NCBI GenBank assembly: GCA_041595875.1
Contig: JBFHJN010000083.1
Coordinates: 1 to 8,167 of the forward strand
Length of the DNA stretch: 8,167 nucleotides
Reading direction: 5' to 3'
DNA from: UBA2279 sp041595875
GTDB taxonomy: Bacteria; Actinomycetota; Coriobacteriia; Anaerosomatales; Anaerosomataceae
In this document: piece after piece, positions 1 to 5,661 of the stretch
Layout: every line of letters starts with the position of its first letter
Numbering within the stretch: the stretch's first letter is position 1
The notes under the pieces: model-generated
Databases searched by the model: none
Seen by the model: the letters and a program-made list of their open reading frames with translations, nothing else
Told to the model about the DNA's origin: nothing
Translations under genes and position numbers: made by a program

Positions 1-654
1 GGCGCGAAAGCCCTCGGGGTCCGCGACGGGCACGCGCTGCGAACCGTGCGCGACGATGCCCTTCAGCTTCTTGCTGCCAAAGACCGCACCCATACCGGCC
101 CGGCCGGCTGCGCGCTCCTCGGAGTGCAGCGACGCGTATCGGACCAGGTTCTCACCCGCGGGACCGATCACCAGCGTGCCGCTGCGACCCTCCACGGTAC
201 CGGCCAGGACAGCCTGTGCCTCTGTGGTGCGCAGCCCCTGGTAGTCCCACGCGTCGTGGAAGCTCACACCGTCTTCGCTCACCTCAAGATAGAGAGGCGC
301 GTCACCCGCGCCGGTGATCACCAACGCGTCGACTCCCGCTTTGCGCAGATAGACCCCAAAAGAACCGCCGCAGTTGCTGGACGCTACGATCCCGGTGAGC
401 GGCGAGAGAGCGGACACGTTGAAGCGAGAAGTGGACGGCGCGCCGGTCCCGGTGAGCGGGCTCGTGCTGATGACGACCACGTTGTCCGGGCCCAGCGGGT
501 CGGTACCGGGGCGCAGCATGTCATAGAGTATCTGGGCGGCCATGACCTTGCCGCCCAGCGTCCTTCGCCTGTCCTCGTCCGTCCACGGATAGCGCTCAAC
601 CGTGCGCGCGGTCAGATCCACGCGCAGGACCGAAGCCAGATAACCGCCTCTCAC
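1..654 (-). CDS. Aldehyde ferredoxin oxidoreductase, N-terminal part (runs off the left edge)
   Basis: The family oxidises aldehydes to carboxylic acids in the cytoplasm, or reduces acids in reverse, using a tungsten or molybdenum bis-pterin cofactor, a 4Fe-4S cluster and ferredoxin. The 218 visible residues are open to the window edge and match the N-terminal cofactor-binding domain. Family landmarks are an N-terminal GGYLASVLRVDLT, GGKVMAAQILYDML (34-47), SPLTGTGAPSTSRFN (65-79), SSNCGGSFGVYLRKAG (92-107) and RAAGRAGMGAVFGSKKLKGI (181-200). R77, N94, G96 and R181-R185 align with the pterin-contacting residues known from the Pyrococcus enzyme. The catalytic middle and the cluster cysteines lie outside the window. 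The start is GTG at 654-652, sharing GTGA with the stop of the alcohol dehydrogenase, so translation is probably coupled. The family is clear; the substrate is not, and a tungsten or molybdenum preference cannot be read from this part. Confidence 0.93.
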   Translation of the reverse strand, partial: MRGGYLASVLRVDLTARTVERYPWTDEDRRRTLGGKVMAAQILYDMLRPGTDPLGPDNVVVISTSPLTGTGAPSTSRFNVSALSPLTGIVASSNCGGSFGVYLRKAGVDALVITGAGDAPLYLEVSEDGVSFHDAWDYQGLRTTEAQAVLAGTVEGRSGTLVIGPAGENLVRYASLHSEERAAGRAGMGAVFGSKKLKGIVAHGSQRVPVADPEGFRA

Positions 655-1835
655 AGCGCGGCCCTGAGGATGCCGAGGATATCGGAGACATCAGCGTCTT
701 TGGGATTGAGCGACATGGCGCCGTCGTTGATGGCGGTGGCAGCGATCGCCGGCAGGTCCGCCTCGGTCACACCCACCTGCGAGAGCCGCATCGGCATACC
801 CGCACGTCTCGCAGCATCGCCGAGAAGCTCTCGCACGGCCTCCACGGCAACGCGGGGTCGCTCGGCGGCAGGTGTGGACGCGTAGACCTCGGCACCCTTC
901 AGGTGCAACAGCAGCTCGCCGTAGCGCTCGCCGGCGACGTCCATGTTGTACTCCATGCCGTACGGCAACAAGATGCCCATCGCGTCACCGTGGGCCACGG
1001 AGCACTGACCGCCGCACGCGTGCCCGATGGCATGCACGATGCCCACCATCGCGTTGCTGAACGACACGCCCGCAAGCATCGCGGCGTTCGCCATCGCTAG
1101 GCGCGCGGTCCTGTCCTGACCGTCTTCCAACGTCTTGACCAGGTACTCCCGGATGAGGTCTATCGCCGCCCGGGCGTAGCCGTCCGAAAGCGGGTTGGCC
1201 TGTCTGCAGCTGAACGCCTCCACAGCGTGCGTCAGCGCGTCCAGCCCGGTGGAGGCGGTGAGCCGGGGCGGAAGCCCCTCGGTCATGCGCGGATCGAGAA
1301 CCGCGACGTCAGGTAGCAGCAGGTAGCTCACAAAGCCCATCTTCACGTGGCGCTCGGTGTCTTTGATGACCGCGGCGCCCGTCACCTCGGATCCCGTCCC
1401 GGCCGTGGTGGGTACGGCGATGAACGGCACCATGGCGCGAGCGGTGATCACCTCGGAACCCATGAACTCCTTGATGTCGGTCGACCCTGTGGTGAGGACG
1501 ATGTTGGCACCTTTGGCGGTGTCCAACACCGAACCGCCGCCCACGGCGATGATGGCATCGCAGCCGGTCTTGCGATACGTCTTGGCGAGGTCGTTGACCA
1601 CGTCCACCGACGAGTCCACCGGCACCGCGTCGTAGATGACACACACATCGATACCGCCATCGGCAAGCGCGCGGAGCACGATGTCCACGAGTCCCAGGTC
1701 ACGCAGCTGCCTGTTGGTGACCACCAGAGGGTGCGTCGCCTCCAAGACCTTCAACTCATATGCGATGTTCTCAACGGCGTTCTCGCCGGAGAGTACCTTT
1801 GCGTGGTTGGAGAACTCGTAGTAGGCAGGGATCAC
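651..1835 (-). CDS. Iron-containing (type III) alcohol dehydrogenase
   Basis: A 394-residue NAD(P)-dependent alcohol dehydrogenase of the iron-activated family, which interconverts primary alcohols or diols and aldehydes in the cytoplasm. It has the usual family length. The nucleotide-binding GGGS motif is at 99-102 with D105 after it, and PTTAGTGSE is at 142-150. The four expected metal ligands are D199, H203, H268 and H282, within TGLDALTHAVEAF, VHAIGH and VAHGDA, so it should be active. The start is GTG at 1835-1833, preceded by GAAAGGAG with a 7-base spacer. That GTG overlaps the stop of the SCP2-like gene, and its own TGA overlaps the GTG of the aldehyde oxidoreductase. Pairing with that enzyme suggests an alcohol-aldehyde-acid route linking NAD(P)H and ferredoxin pools. 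This is inference; family membership alone does not fix the substrate (butanol, ethanol, propanediol or other). Confidence 0.95.
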   Translation of the reverse strand: MIPAYYEFSNHAKVLSGENAVENIAYELKVLEATHPLVVTNRQLRDLGLVDIVLRALADGGIDVCVIYDAVPVDSSVDVVNDLAKTYRKTGCDAIIAVGGGSVLDTAKGANIVLTTGSTDIKEFMGSEVITARAMVPFIAVPTTAGTGSEVTGAAVIKDTERHVKMGFVSYLLLPDVAVLDPRMTEGLPPRLTASTGLDALTHAVEAFSCRQANPLSDGYARAAIDLIREYLVKTLEDGQDRTARLAMANAAMLAGVSFSNAMVGIVHAIGHACGGQCSVAHGDAMGILLPYGMEYNMDVAGERYGELLLHLKGAEVYASTPAAERPRVAVEAVRELLGDAARRAGMPMRLSQVGVTEADLPAIAATAINDGAMSLNPKDADVSDILGILRAAL

Positions 1836-2374
1836 AGTCCCGCTCCTTTCTCACCAAGGTTGGCTGCCGTGCCGAGAAGACCCGCGTACGCTCGCAGATG
1901 ACCGGCCTCGCGCACTGCGGGGCGCGGCAGTATGCGGCGCGTCATGATGTCGGGATACAGATAGCCCTCCACGATGTGCAGGCACCGCACCAGCGACATC
2001 GCGATACCCAGGTCCCCTTTCACGGTGGCCCTGTGCTCGGCGAACGCCTCCAAGATGCCCTTCATGCCCAGAAGGACCGGCAACGCGCTGTCCACGCTCT
2101 TGAATGTCACAAGCAGTGTGGAGGGCACGTCCGCCCGGGAACCCAGCGTGTGGAGCCGGCCGTCTTGCTTGCGTACGGTCACACGCGGCGACCCCGGGGA
2201 TATCGCAAGAGTGATCGCGGTCCCCTCGGGCCATGAACCCGCTTCGGCACGGACACGACCATCAAGCCGAGCGCACGCCACGAGGCCTCTCCCCATCACT
2301 GCAAACACCACTCCGGCAACAATGCGCTTGGTGCGTTTTGCAGGCCCCGGAACTAGTCGCACATCCGTCTTCAC
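1832..2374 (-). CDS. Small SCP2-like (sterol carrier/lipid-binding fold) protein, first gene of the ADH-AOR operon
   Basis: A 180-residue protein if begun at GTG 2374. Residues about 50-140 read like an SCP2 domain, a small alpha/beta fold with a hydrophobic tunnel for lipids or acyl chains: a strand-rich first half, then LLVTFKSVDSALPVLLG (87-103), a helix, and ATVKGDLGIAMSLVR (116-130), close to the typical V-K-G-D-hydrophobic signature. A basic stretch (K13-K17) precedes a weakly hydrophobic segment (18-34), too poor for a confident membrane anchor. The frame stays open upstream to 2476, but that extension would cross the tRNA-Ser promoter, while GGAGG lies four bases before GTG 2374. The stop shares GTGA with the alcohol dehydrogenase start, so the two are coupled. 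A possible role is handling a hydrophobic alcohol or aldehyde for the two enzymes. The family call is by eye and moderate; a plain hypothetical protein is the fallback. Confidence 0.7.
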   Translation of the reverse strand: MKTDVRLVPGPAKRTKRIVAGVVFAVMGRGLVACARLDGRVRAEAGSWPEGTAITLAISPGSPRVTVRKQDGRLHTLGSRADVPSTLLVTFKSVDSALPVLLGMKGILEAFAEHRATVKGDLGIAMSLVRCLHIVEGYLYPDIMTRRILPRPAVREAGHLRAYAGLLGTAANLGEKGAGL

Positions 2375-2378
2375 ACGA

Positions 2379-2383
2379 CCTCC
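2379..2383 (-). promoter_or_regulatory. Ribosome binding site that fixes the SCP2-like gene start
   Basis: GGAGG on the minus strand lies four bases before GTG 2374. The same four-base gap after a GGAGG core is seen before the SIMPL gene and before the Zwf-Gnd fusion. The upstream in-frame ATG at 2443 has no such site. Confidence 0.6.
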
Positions 2384-2429
2384 CCATTCGGTGACGTGAC
2401 TATGGTACACCCCCGCCTGATACGCATGC

Positions 2430-2457
2430 TTCTCAGTTGGCATGCCGTGTGTATAAT
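2430..2457 (+). promoter_or_regulatory. Sigma-70-type promoter for tRNA-Ser
   Basis: A perfect TATAAT -10 box lies at 2452-2457. A 4-of-6 match to the -35 consensus, TTCTCA, lies at 2430-2435 with a 16-base spacer. Transcription would begin near 2464, about 33 bases before the tRNA, leaving a leader to be trimmed. The spacer contains the palindrome GGCATGCC (2439-2446). Confidence 0.65.
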
Positions 2458-2496
2458 GGTCTCCGCGTCGCGCCAAAACCGGTGTTGCCGCGGTGC

Positions 2497-2590
2497 GGAG
2501 AGTTGGCCGAGCTGGTTGAAGGCGCTCGCCTGCTAAGCGAGTAAGGGGCTAATAGCTCCTTCGAGGGTTCGAATCCCTCACTCTCCGCCA
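2497..2590 (+). tRNA. tRNA-Ser (anticodon GCU)
   Basis: A 94-base class II tRNA reading AGC and AGU codons. The acceptor strands GGAGAGT (2497-2503) and ACTCTCC (2580-2586) pair fully, followed by discriminator G2587 and an encoded CCA (2588-2590). The anticodon stem CTCGC/GCGAG encloses loop CTGCTAA with anticodon GCT at 2532-2534. A long variable arm, typical of serine tRNAs, follows, then the T-loop GGTTCGAATCC. All arms are intact. Confidence 0.97.
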
Positions 2591-2591
2591 T

Positions 2592-2620
2592 TTGACATCT
2601 CTCCTGCCTGATGGCAGGAT
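2592..2620 (+). promoter_or_regulatory. Possible promoter for tRNA-Arg
   Basis: A perfect TTGACA (2592-2597) starts two bases after tRNA-Ser. Seventeen bases further is CAGGAT (2615-2620), only a 3-of-6 match to a -10 box, 23 bases before tRNA-Arg. The -35 is convincing and the -10 is not, so read-through from the tRNA-Ser promoter is the alternative. Confidence 0.35.
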
Positions 2621-2638
2621 TGCTTAGCCCAAATGGGC
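2602..2638 (+). other. Two small hairpins in the tRNA spacer
   Basis: TCCTGCC (2602-2608) pairs with GGCAGGA (2613-2619) around a TGAT loop. GCCC (2627-2630) pairs with GGGC (2635-2638) around AAAT. Neither is followed by a run of T, so they are more likely processing or spacing structures than terminators. Confidence 0.4.
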
Positions 2639-2643
2639 AGTGC

Positions 2644-2719
2644 GCGCCCTTAGCTCAGTGGATAGAGCGTCCGGCTACGAACCGGGAGGCCGCAGGTTCG
2701 AATCCTGCAGGGCGCACCA
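2644..2719 (+). tRNA. tRNA-Arg (anticodon ACG)
   Basis: A 76-base tRNA. Acceptor strands GCGCCCT (2644-2650) and AGGGCGC (2709-2715) pair fully, then A2716 and encoded CCA (2717-2719). The anticodon loop CTACGAA carries ACG at 2677-2679. In bacteria A34 of this tRNA is normally converted to inosine by TadA so that it reads CGU, CGC and CGA. D-arm TAGCTCAGTGGATAGAGC and T-loop GGTTCGAATCC are standard. Confidence 0.97.
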
Positions 2720-2727
2720 TAGACTCC

Positions 2728-2769
2728 AGAAGACCTCGCCAAGAACCGGTGGGGTCTTCTTGTCGTCTT
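2728..2769 (+). terminator. Hairpin terminator after the tRNA pair
   Basis: Bases 2728-2740 pair with 2748-2760 over 13 positions (two of them G-U) around a 7-base loop, with an outer arm AGAAGACC/GGTCTTCT. A moderately T-rich tail (TTGTCGTCTT) follows. It starts nine bases after the tRNA-Arg CCA end and separates the tRNAs from the lipoprotein gene. The tail is weaker than in a classic intrinsic terminator. Confidence 0.7.
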
Positions 2770-2812
2770 AGGGAATGAGACACGTTGAGCGGTTACGCCG
2801 CCACGCCCTAAG

Positions 2813-2820
2813 AGGAGGAG
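2813..2820 (+). promoter_or_regulatory. Strong ribosome binding site that fixes the SIMPL lipoprotein start
   Basis: AGGAGGAG ends two bases before ATG 2823. It selects this start over the in-frame upstream ATG at 2775, which lacks a site and would place about 16 extra residues before the signal peptide. Confidence 0.85.
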
Positions 2821-2822
2821 TC

Positions 2823-3545
2823 ATGCGCAAGCACACATCGTTGATGATCGTGGCGCTCGCCAGCGTGCTGATGCTCGCAGGCTGCACCACCAGGGTGGTC
2901 ACTTCCGGCAGCGGCTCCACACCGCTCAACACGGTGACGGCGCAGGGCAACGGCACGTCGGCAGCCGCACCGGACGTCGCCGAGATGAGCTTCGGTGTCA
3001 TGGTGCAAGACGCCGACGCCAAGACCGCGCTCGACAAAGCCTCGGCCACCGCCGAGATGATCGCCTCGGCGGTCAAGAAAGCGGGCGTGAGATCCCAAGA
3101 CATCCAGACAGCCAACGTGAACCTCTACCCGCAGCAGGACTATCGCGAGGGTCAGGCGCCGGTCATCCTGGGCTACGAGGCTTCCATAAGCGTGCGCGTC
3201 AAGGTCCGCGACCTGGGCGATGTGGGTGACGTCATCACCGCAGCCACGACTGCCGGCGCAAACACCATAAACGGCCCGTCGTTCACCCTCGATGACGACG
3301 AGGCGGCGCGCGAAGCCGCCATCACCGACGCCGTAGCCAAGGCTCGCGTGCGCGCCGAGGCGATGGCCGAAGCTGCCGATAAGCGCCTGGGCGATGTCAT
3401 CGCTATCAGCGAGACGGGCGTCTCGGTACCGCAAATCTACTACGGCGAGACAGCCGCAGCTGCCGACATGGCCCTCTCGGTCCCGATCGAGCCGGGGGAA
3501 CTGGACGTCACGGCAAGCGTGACGGTGGTCTTCGAGCTGAAATGA
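2823..3545 (+). CDS. SIMPL-domain (DUF541) lipoprotein
   Basis: A 240-residue exported protein. The N-terminus MRKHTSLMIVALASVLMLAGC is a lipoprotein signal: basic start, hydrophobic core, lipobox LAGC with C21 as the lipidated residue. A short flexible linker rich in serine and threonine follows. The SIMPL domain covers about 37-239, with the usual start TVTAQGNGTSAAAPDVAEM, the stretch KKAGVRSQDIQTANVNLYPQ, GYEASISVRVKVRDL, and an alanine-rich helix near 160-190 ending in RLGDV. The domain is widespread and its biochemical role is largely unsettled; related proteins have been tied to oxidative-stress resistance or to outer-surface assemblies, so no function is assigned here. The gene stands alone after the tRNA terminator, and the next gene begins 91 bases later on the same strand, so co-transcription is possible. 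I see no convincing promoter in the 53 bases between the terminator and the start codon. Confidence 0.92.
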   Translation: MRKHTSLMIVALASVLMLAGCTTRVVTSGSGSTPLNTVTAQGNGTSAAAPDVAEMSFGVMVQDADAKTALDKASATAEMIASAVKKAGVRSQDIQTANVNLYPQQDYREGQAPVILGYEASISVRVKVRDLGDVGDVITAATTAGANTINGPSFTLDDDEAAREAAITDAVAKARVRAEAMAEAADKRLGDVIAISETGVSVPQIYYGETAAAADMALSVPIEPGELDVTASVTVVFELK

Positions 3546-3636
3546 TGTAGGGCCAGGGGCGCCCTCCCCAAAGGACAAACGTGGTTGCTGCGTGAGGTAA
3601 GATGAGGCAGAAGCCGCGGAGTCAGGGAGGCGAAGC

Positions 3637-5331
3637 GTGGGAGAGTACGAGTACCGGCCGAGGCGGAACGCGCGGCGTGGTCGCCGTAACGGCTTCAGCT
3701 CCTCTCCTCCCACCATCAACAGCGCCCCTCCCAAGATCGGCGGCAGGGTGGCGTCGCGAAGCCGCAAGGCGCCCCGCATCGAGCGCCCGTACTCCACTGG
3801 AGCCCGGCGCAACAAGCGGCAGCGCTCGTCCAGACCCGCCGTCCTGTTCACCGGCTTGCTCATCTTCGTCCTTGCCGCCGTTATCGGCGTCTTCCTGCTG
3901 TCACGACCTGCCTCGGCAAACATCCTCGCTTACCCCGCCGACGCGACCATCACCTTCAACGGGGCCAGCGCGGCAGGTGAGCTTGAGGCGCTTGATCTGG
4001 AGCCCGGCAGCTACACGGTGCTTGTGGAGCGCAAGGGATTCCAGCCGCTTTCAACCTCGGTGGAGCTCAAGCGCGGCAGGCGCGCGCGACTCGAGTACAC
4101 GCTGAACCCGCTCCCGTTCCCGATGACGATCGCAACGCATCCGGAGGGCGCCAACTGCACGATCGCCACGGCCGACGGCGAGACCATGACCGGCGACGCC
4201 CCCTTCTCGGCGGAGTGCGTTGCCGGAGCGGTGACGCTCACCCTCTCGCTGGACGGCTACAACACCTACACCCGTGAGCTCTTCCTCGACGAGGATCTGA
4301 ACCTGGATCTGTGGCTCGACCCGGAGGGAATGATCGTGCACGCGCTCAACATGTTCTCCACCGCGGGCGCGCCAAAGGCCGTGGCGATCACACCTGACAA
4401 GACGGAAGCCTGGGCGACCATCCTGAACGGGCCGCCATCCATAGAGATCTTCGATCCGCTCACCGGCAAGAAGCTCGATGGCATCGACCTGGGCACCGAC
4501 GGCGCTGTGGAGGTCGTCTTCAGCGATGACGGCACCAAGGCGTACGCAAGCCAGATGGAGACCGCCAAGGTCTTCGAGATCGACGTGGCCACCCGCACGG
4601 TGCTGCGCGAGTTCGACACCCAGAGCGCCTGGACCAAGGTCGTCGAACTCTCGCCCGACGGCAAGACGCTGTTTGCCGCCAACTGGTCGGGCAACGACGT
4701 CTCCGAGATAGACCTCGCCACCGGAGAGCTCCGTCGGCGCATACCTGTCTCCAAGACGCCGCGCGGTCTGTATGCCACCGAGAGCGGGACTTCGCTCTAC
4801 GTCGCCGGCTTTGACAGCGGCTGGCTGGAGCGCGTCGATCTTGTCTCGGGAGATGTCACTGCGGTCTTCAAAGACGGCGGCGCGCTCCGGCACCTGGTGG
4901 CCGATGAAGCCACGGGTCGGCTGTATGTCTCGGACATGAGCAAAGACCTCATCTGGGTCCACGACATGAAGACCGGCGAGACCACCAAGCTGGCCGACGT
5001 GGACGAGAAGCCCAACACGATCGACCTCTCCCCTGACGGCAAGATGCTCTTCGTCAGCTGCCGAGGCGAGAACAACGCCAAGAGCTACTACATCCCCGGT
5101 CCCGAATGGGGCTCGATAGTCATCCTCGACGCGATGAGCGGCCAGCCGCTGGATGCCATCGTTGGCGGCAACCAGCCCACCGCGCTCGACCTCTCCCCGG
5201 ACGGCACGATGCTGATGTTCAGCGACTTCCTGGACGACCGACTGCGGGCCTATGAGGTGCCTGACTACGAGACGTTCCTGGCGGGCAATGGTGGCTACTA
5301 CGAAGCGCACCTGACCGCCATCAAGAAGTAG
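3637..5331 (+). CDS. Membrane-anchored protein with two PEGA domains and a seven-repeat YVTN/NHL-like beta-propeller
   Basis: A 564-residue protein from GTG 3637, with AGGGAGG six bases upstream. Residues 1-66 form a disordered tail with 17 arginines, probably cytoplasmic. One hydrophobic segment (68-88) should anchor the protein with the rest outside the cell. Two PEGA-type beta domains follow (about 94-157 and 164-229), recognised by ILAYPADATITFNG, LEPGSYTVLVERKGFQPLS and VAGAVTLTLSLDGYNTYTR. Residues 243-545 hold seven repeats of about 43 residues with recurrent SPDGK-x-LF cores and a D-x-x-T/S-G turn, as in lactonase-like or YVTN propellers. Only three cysteines are present; C174 and C194 both sit in the second PEGA domain and could form a disulfide. 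Such proteins usually act in surface binding or scaffolding; no catalytic residues are evident. Architecture is confident, function unknown. Confidence 0.9.
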   Translation: MGEYEYRPRRNARRGRRNGFSSSPPTINSAPPKIGGRVASRSRKAPRIERPYSTGARRNKRQRSSRPAVLFTGLLIFVLAAVIGVFLLSRPASANILAYPADATITFNGASAAGELEALDLEPGSYTVLVERKGFQPLSTSVELKRGRRARLEYTLNPLPFPMTIATHPEGANCTIATADGETMTGDAPFSAECVAGAVTLTLSLDGYNTYTRELFLDEDLNLDLWLDPEGMIVHALNMFSTAGAPKAVAITPDKTEAWATILNGPPSIEIFDPLTGKKLDGIDLGTDGAVEVVFSDDGTKAYASQMETAKVFEIDVATRTVLREFDTQSAWTKVVELSPDGKTLFAANWSGNDVSEIDLATGELRRRIPVSKTPRGLYATESGTSLYVAGFDSGWLERVDLVSGDVTAVFKDGGALRHLVADEATGRLYVSDMSKDLIWVHDMKTGETTKLADVDEKPNTIDLSPDGKMLFVSCRGENNAKSYYIPGPEWGSIVILDAMSGQPLDAIVGGNQPTALDLSPDGTMLMFSDFLDDRLRAYEVPDYETFLAGNGGYYEAHLTAIKK

Positions 5332-5424
5332 CGCGGACCCATAGGCAAATCGGATAGATTGCATATATCCGTGGTGCCGTCGTATCCTCGCTAGACCACT
5401 AACGAACTCACGTTGGGCTCGAAG

Positions 5425-5661
5425 ATGACCGCACCCAGAGAATCCTGCAAACACATCGGTCACTGTGAACTGGCACGCGACGAAACCGGTTACTCGCCTG
5501 AATTCGCACGCATCATCCGGACCCGATGGTGCAGGGCGTCTTACACCGATTGCGCCCGCTACCATGTGGCCCGTGCGCTGGGTCGCGAGGCAGTGCCCGT
5601 GGACTTCTTCCCTTCCGAGATGGAGCGCGTGGCTTCATTCATCGCATCTGCAAGCGATTAG
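5425..5661 (+). CDS. Small four-cysteine protein, probably metal- or Fe-S-binding, function unknown
   Basis: A 78-residue protein from ATG 5425; an in-frame TTG at 5413 would add four residues. Neither start has a good ribosome site. Cysteines sit at 8, 14, 36 and 43 as C-x5-C and C-x6-C, with nearby H10, H13 and H47, followed by ARYHVARALG and a conserved-looking PVDFFPSEMERV (58-69). The paired spacing suggests a zinc or Fe-S site. The run W-C-x6-C-A-R-Y followed by V-P-x-x-x-x-P resembles small cysteine modules that I recall beside or inside bacterial signalling proteins, but I cannot name a family. There is no signal peptide or membrane segment, so it is probably cytoplasmic. Its TAG overlaps the TAA of the convergent Zwf-Gnd gene (TTAG at 5658-5661). 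It lies 93 bases after the propeller gene. The composition of the motif argues for a real gene. Confidence 0.72.
   Translation: MTAPRESCKHIGHCELARDETGYSPEFARIIRTRWCRASYTDCARYHVARALGREAVPVDFFPSEMERVASFIASASD

Noticed and set aside
46..885. 279-codon plus-strand frame
   Set aside because: It is antisense to the aldehyde oxidoreductase and the end of the alcohol dehydrogenase, both clearly recognised, and its translation shows no family.
1347..1901. 184-codon plus-strand frame
   Set aside because: Antisense to the alcohol dehydrogenase; histidine- and glycine-rich translation typical of a shadow frame.
2375..2476. Upstream extension of the SCP2-like gene to 2476
   Set aside because: It would code through the tRNA-Ser promoter; its 34 extra residues look random and no ribosome site precedes the ATGs.
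3549..3565. AGGGC/GCCCT hairpin after the SIMPL gene as a terminator
   Set aside because: Only five base pairs and no T-rich tail; the next gene follows on the same strand, so read-through is as likely.
2808..3923. 371-codon open frame on the minus strand
   Set aside because: It runs antisense through the SIMPL lipoprotein and into the next gene; those plus-strand genes have ribosome sites, a signal peptide and clear domains.
5358..5387. Promoter for the four-cysteine gene (TTGCAT with TATCCT)
   Set aside because: Matches are 3 of 6 and 4 of 6 with an 18-base gap, no better than chance in this stretch.
4051..5565. 504-codon open frame on the minus strand
   Set aside because: It lies antisense to the PEGA/propeller gene, gives a low-complexity arginine- and valine-rich translation with no motif, and is the usual GC-rich shadow.
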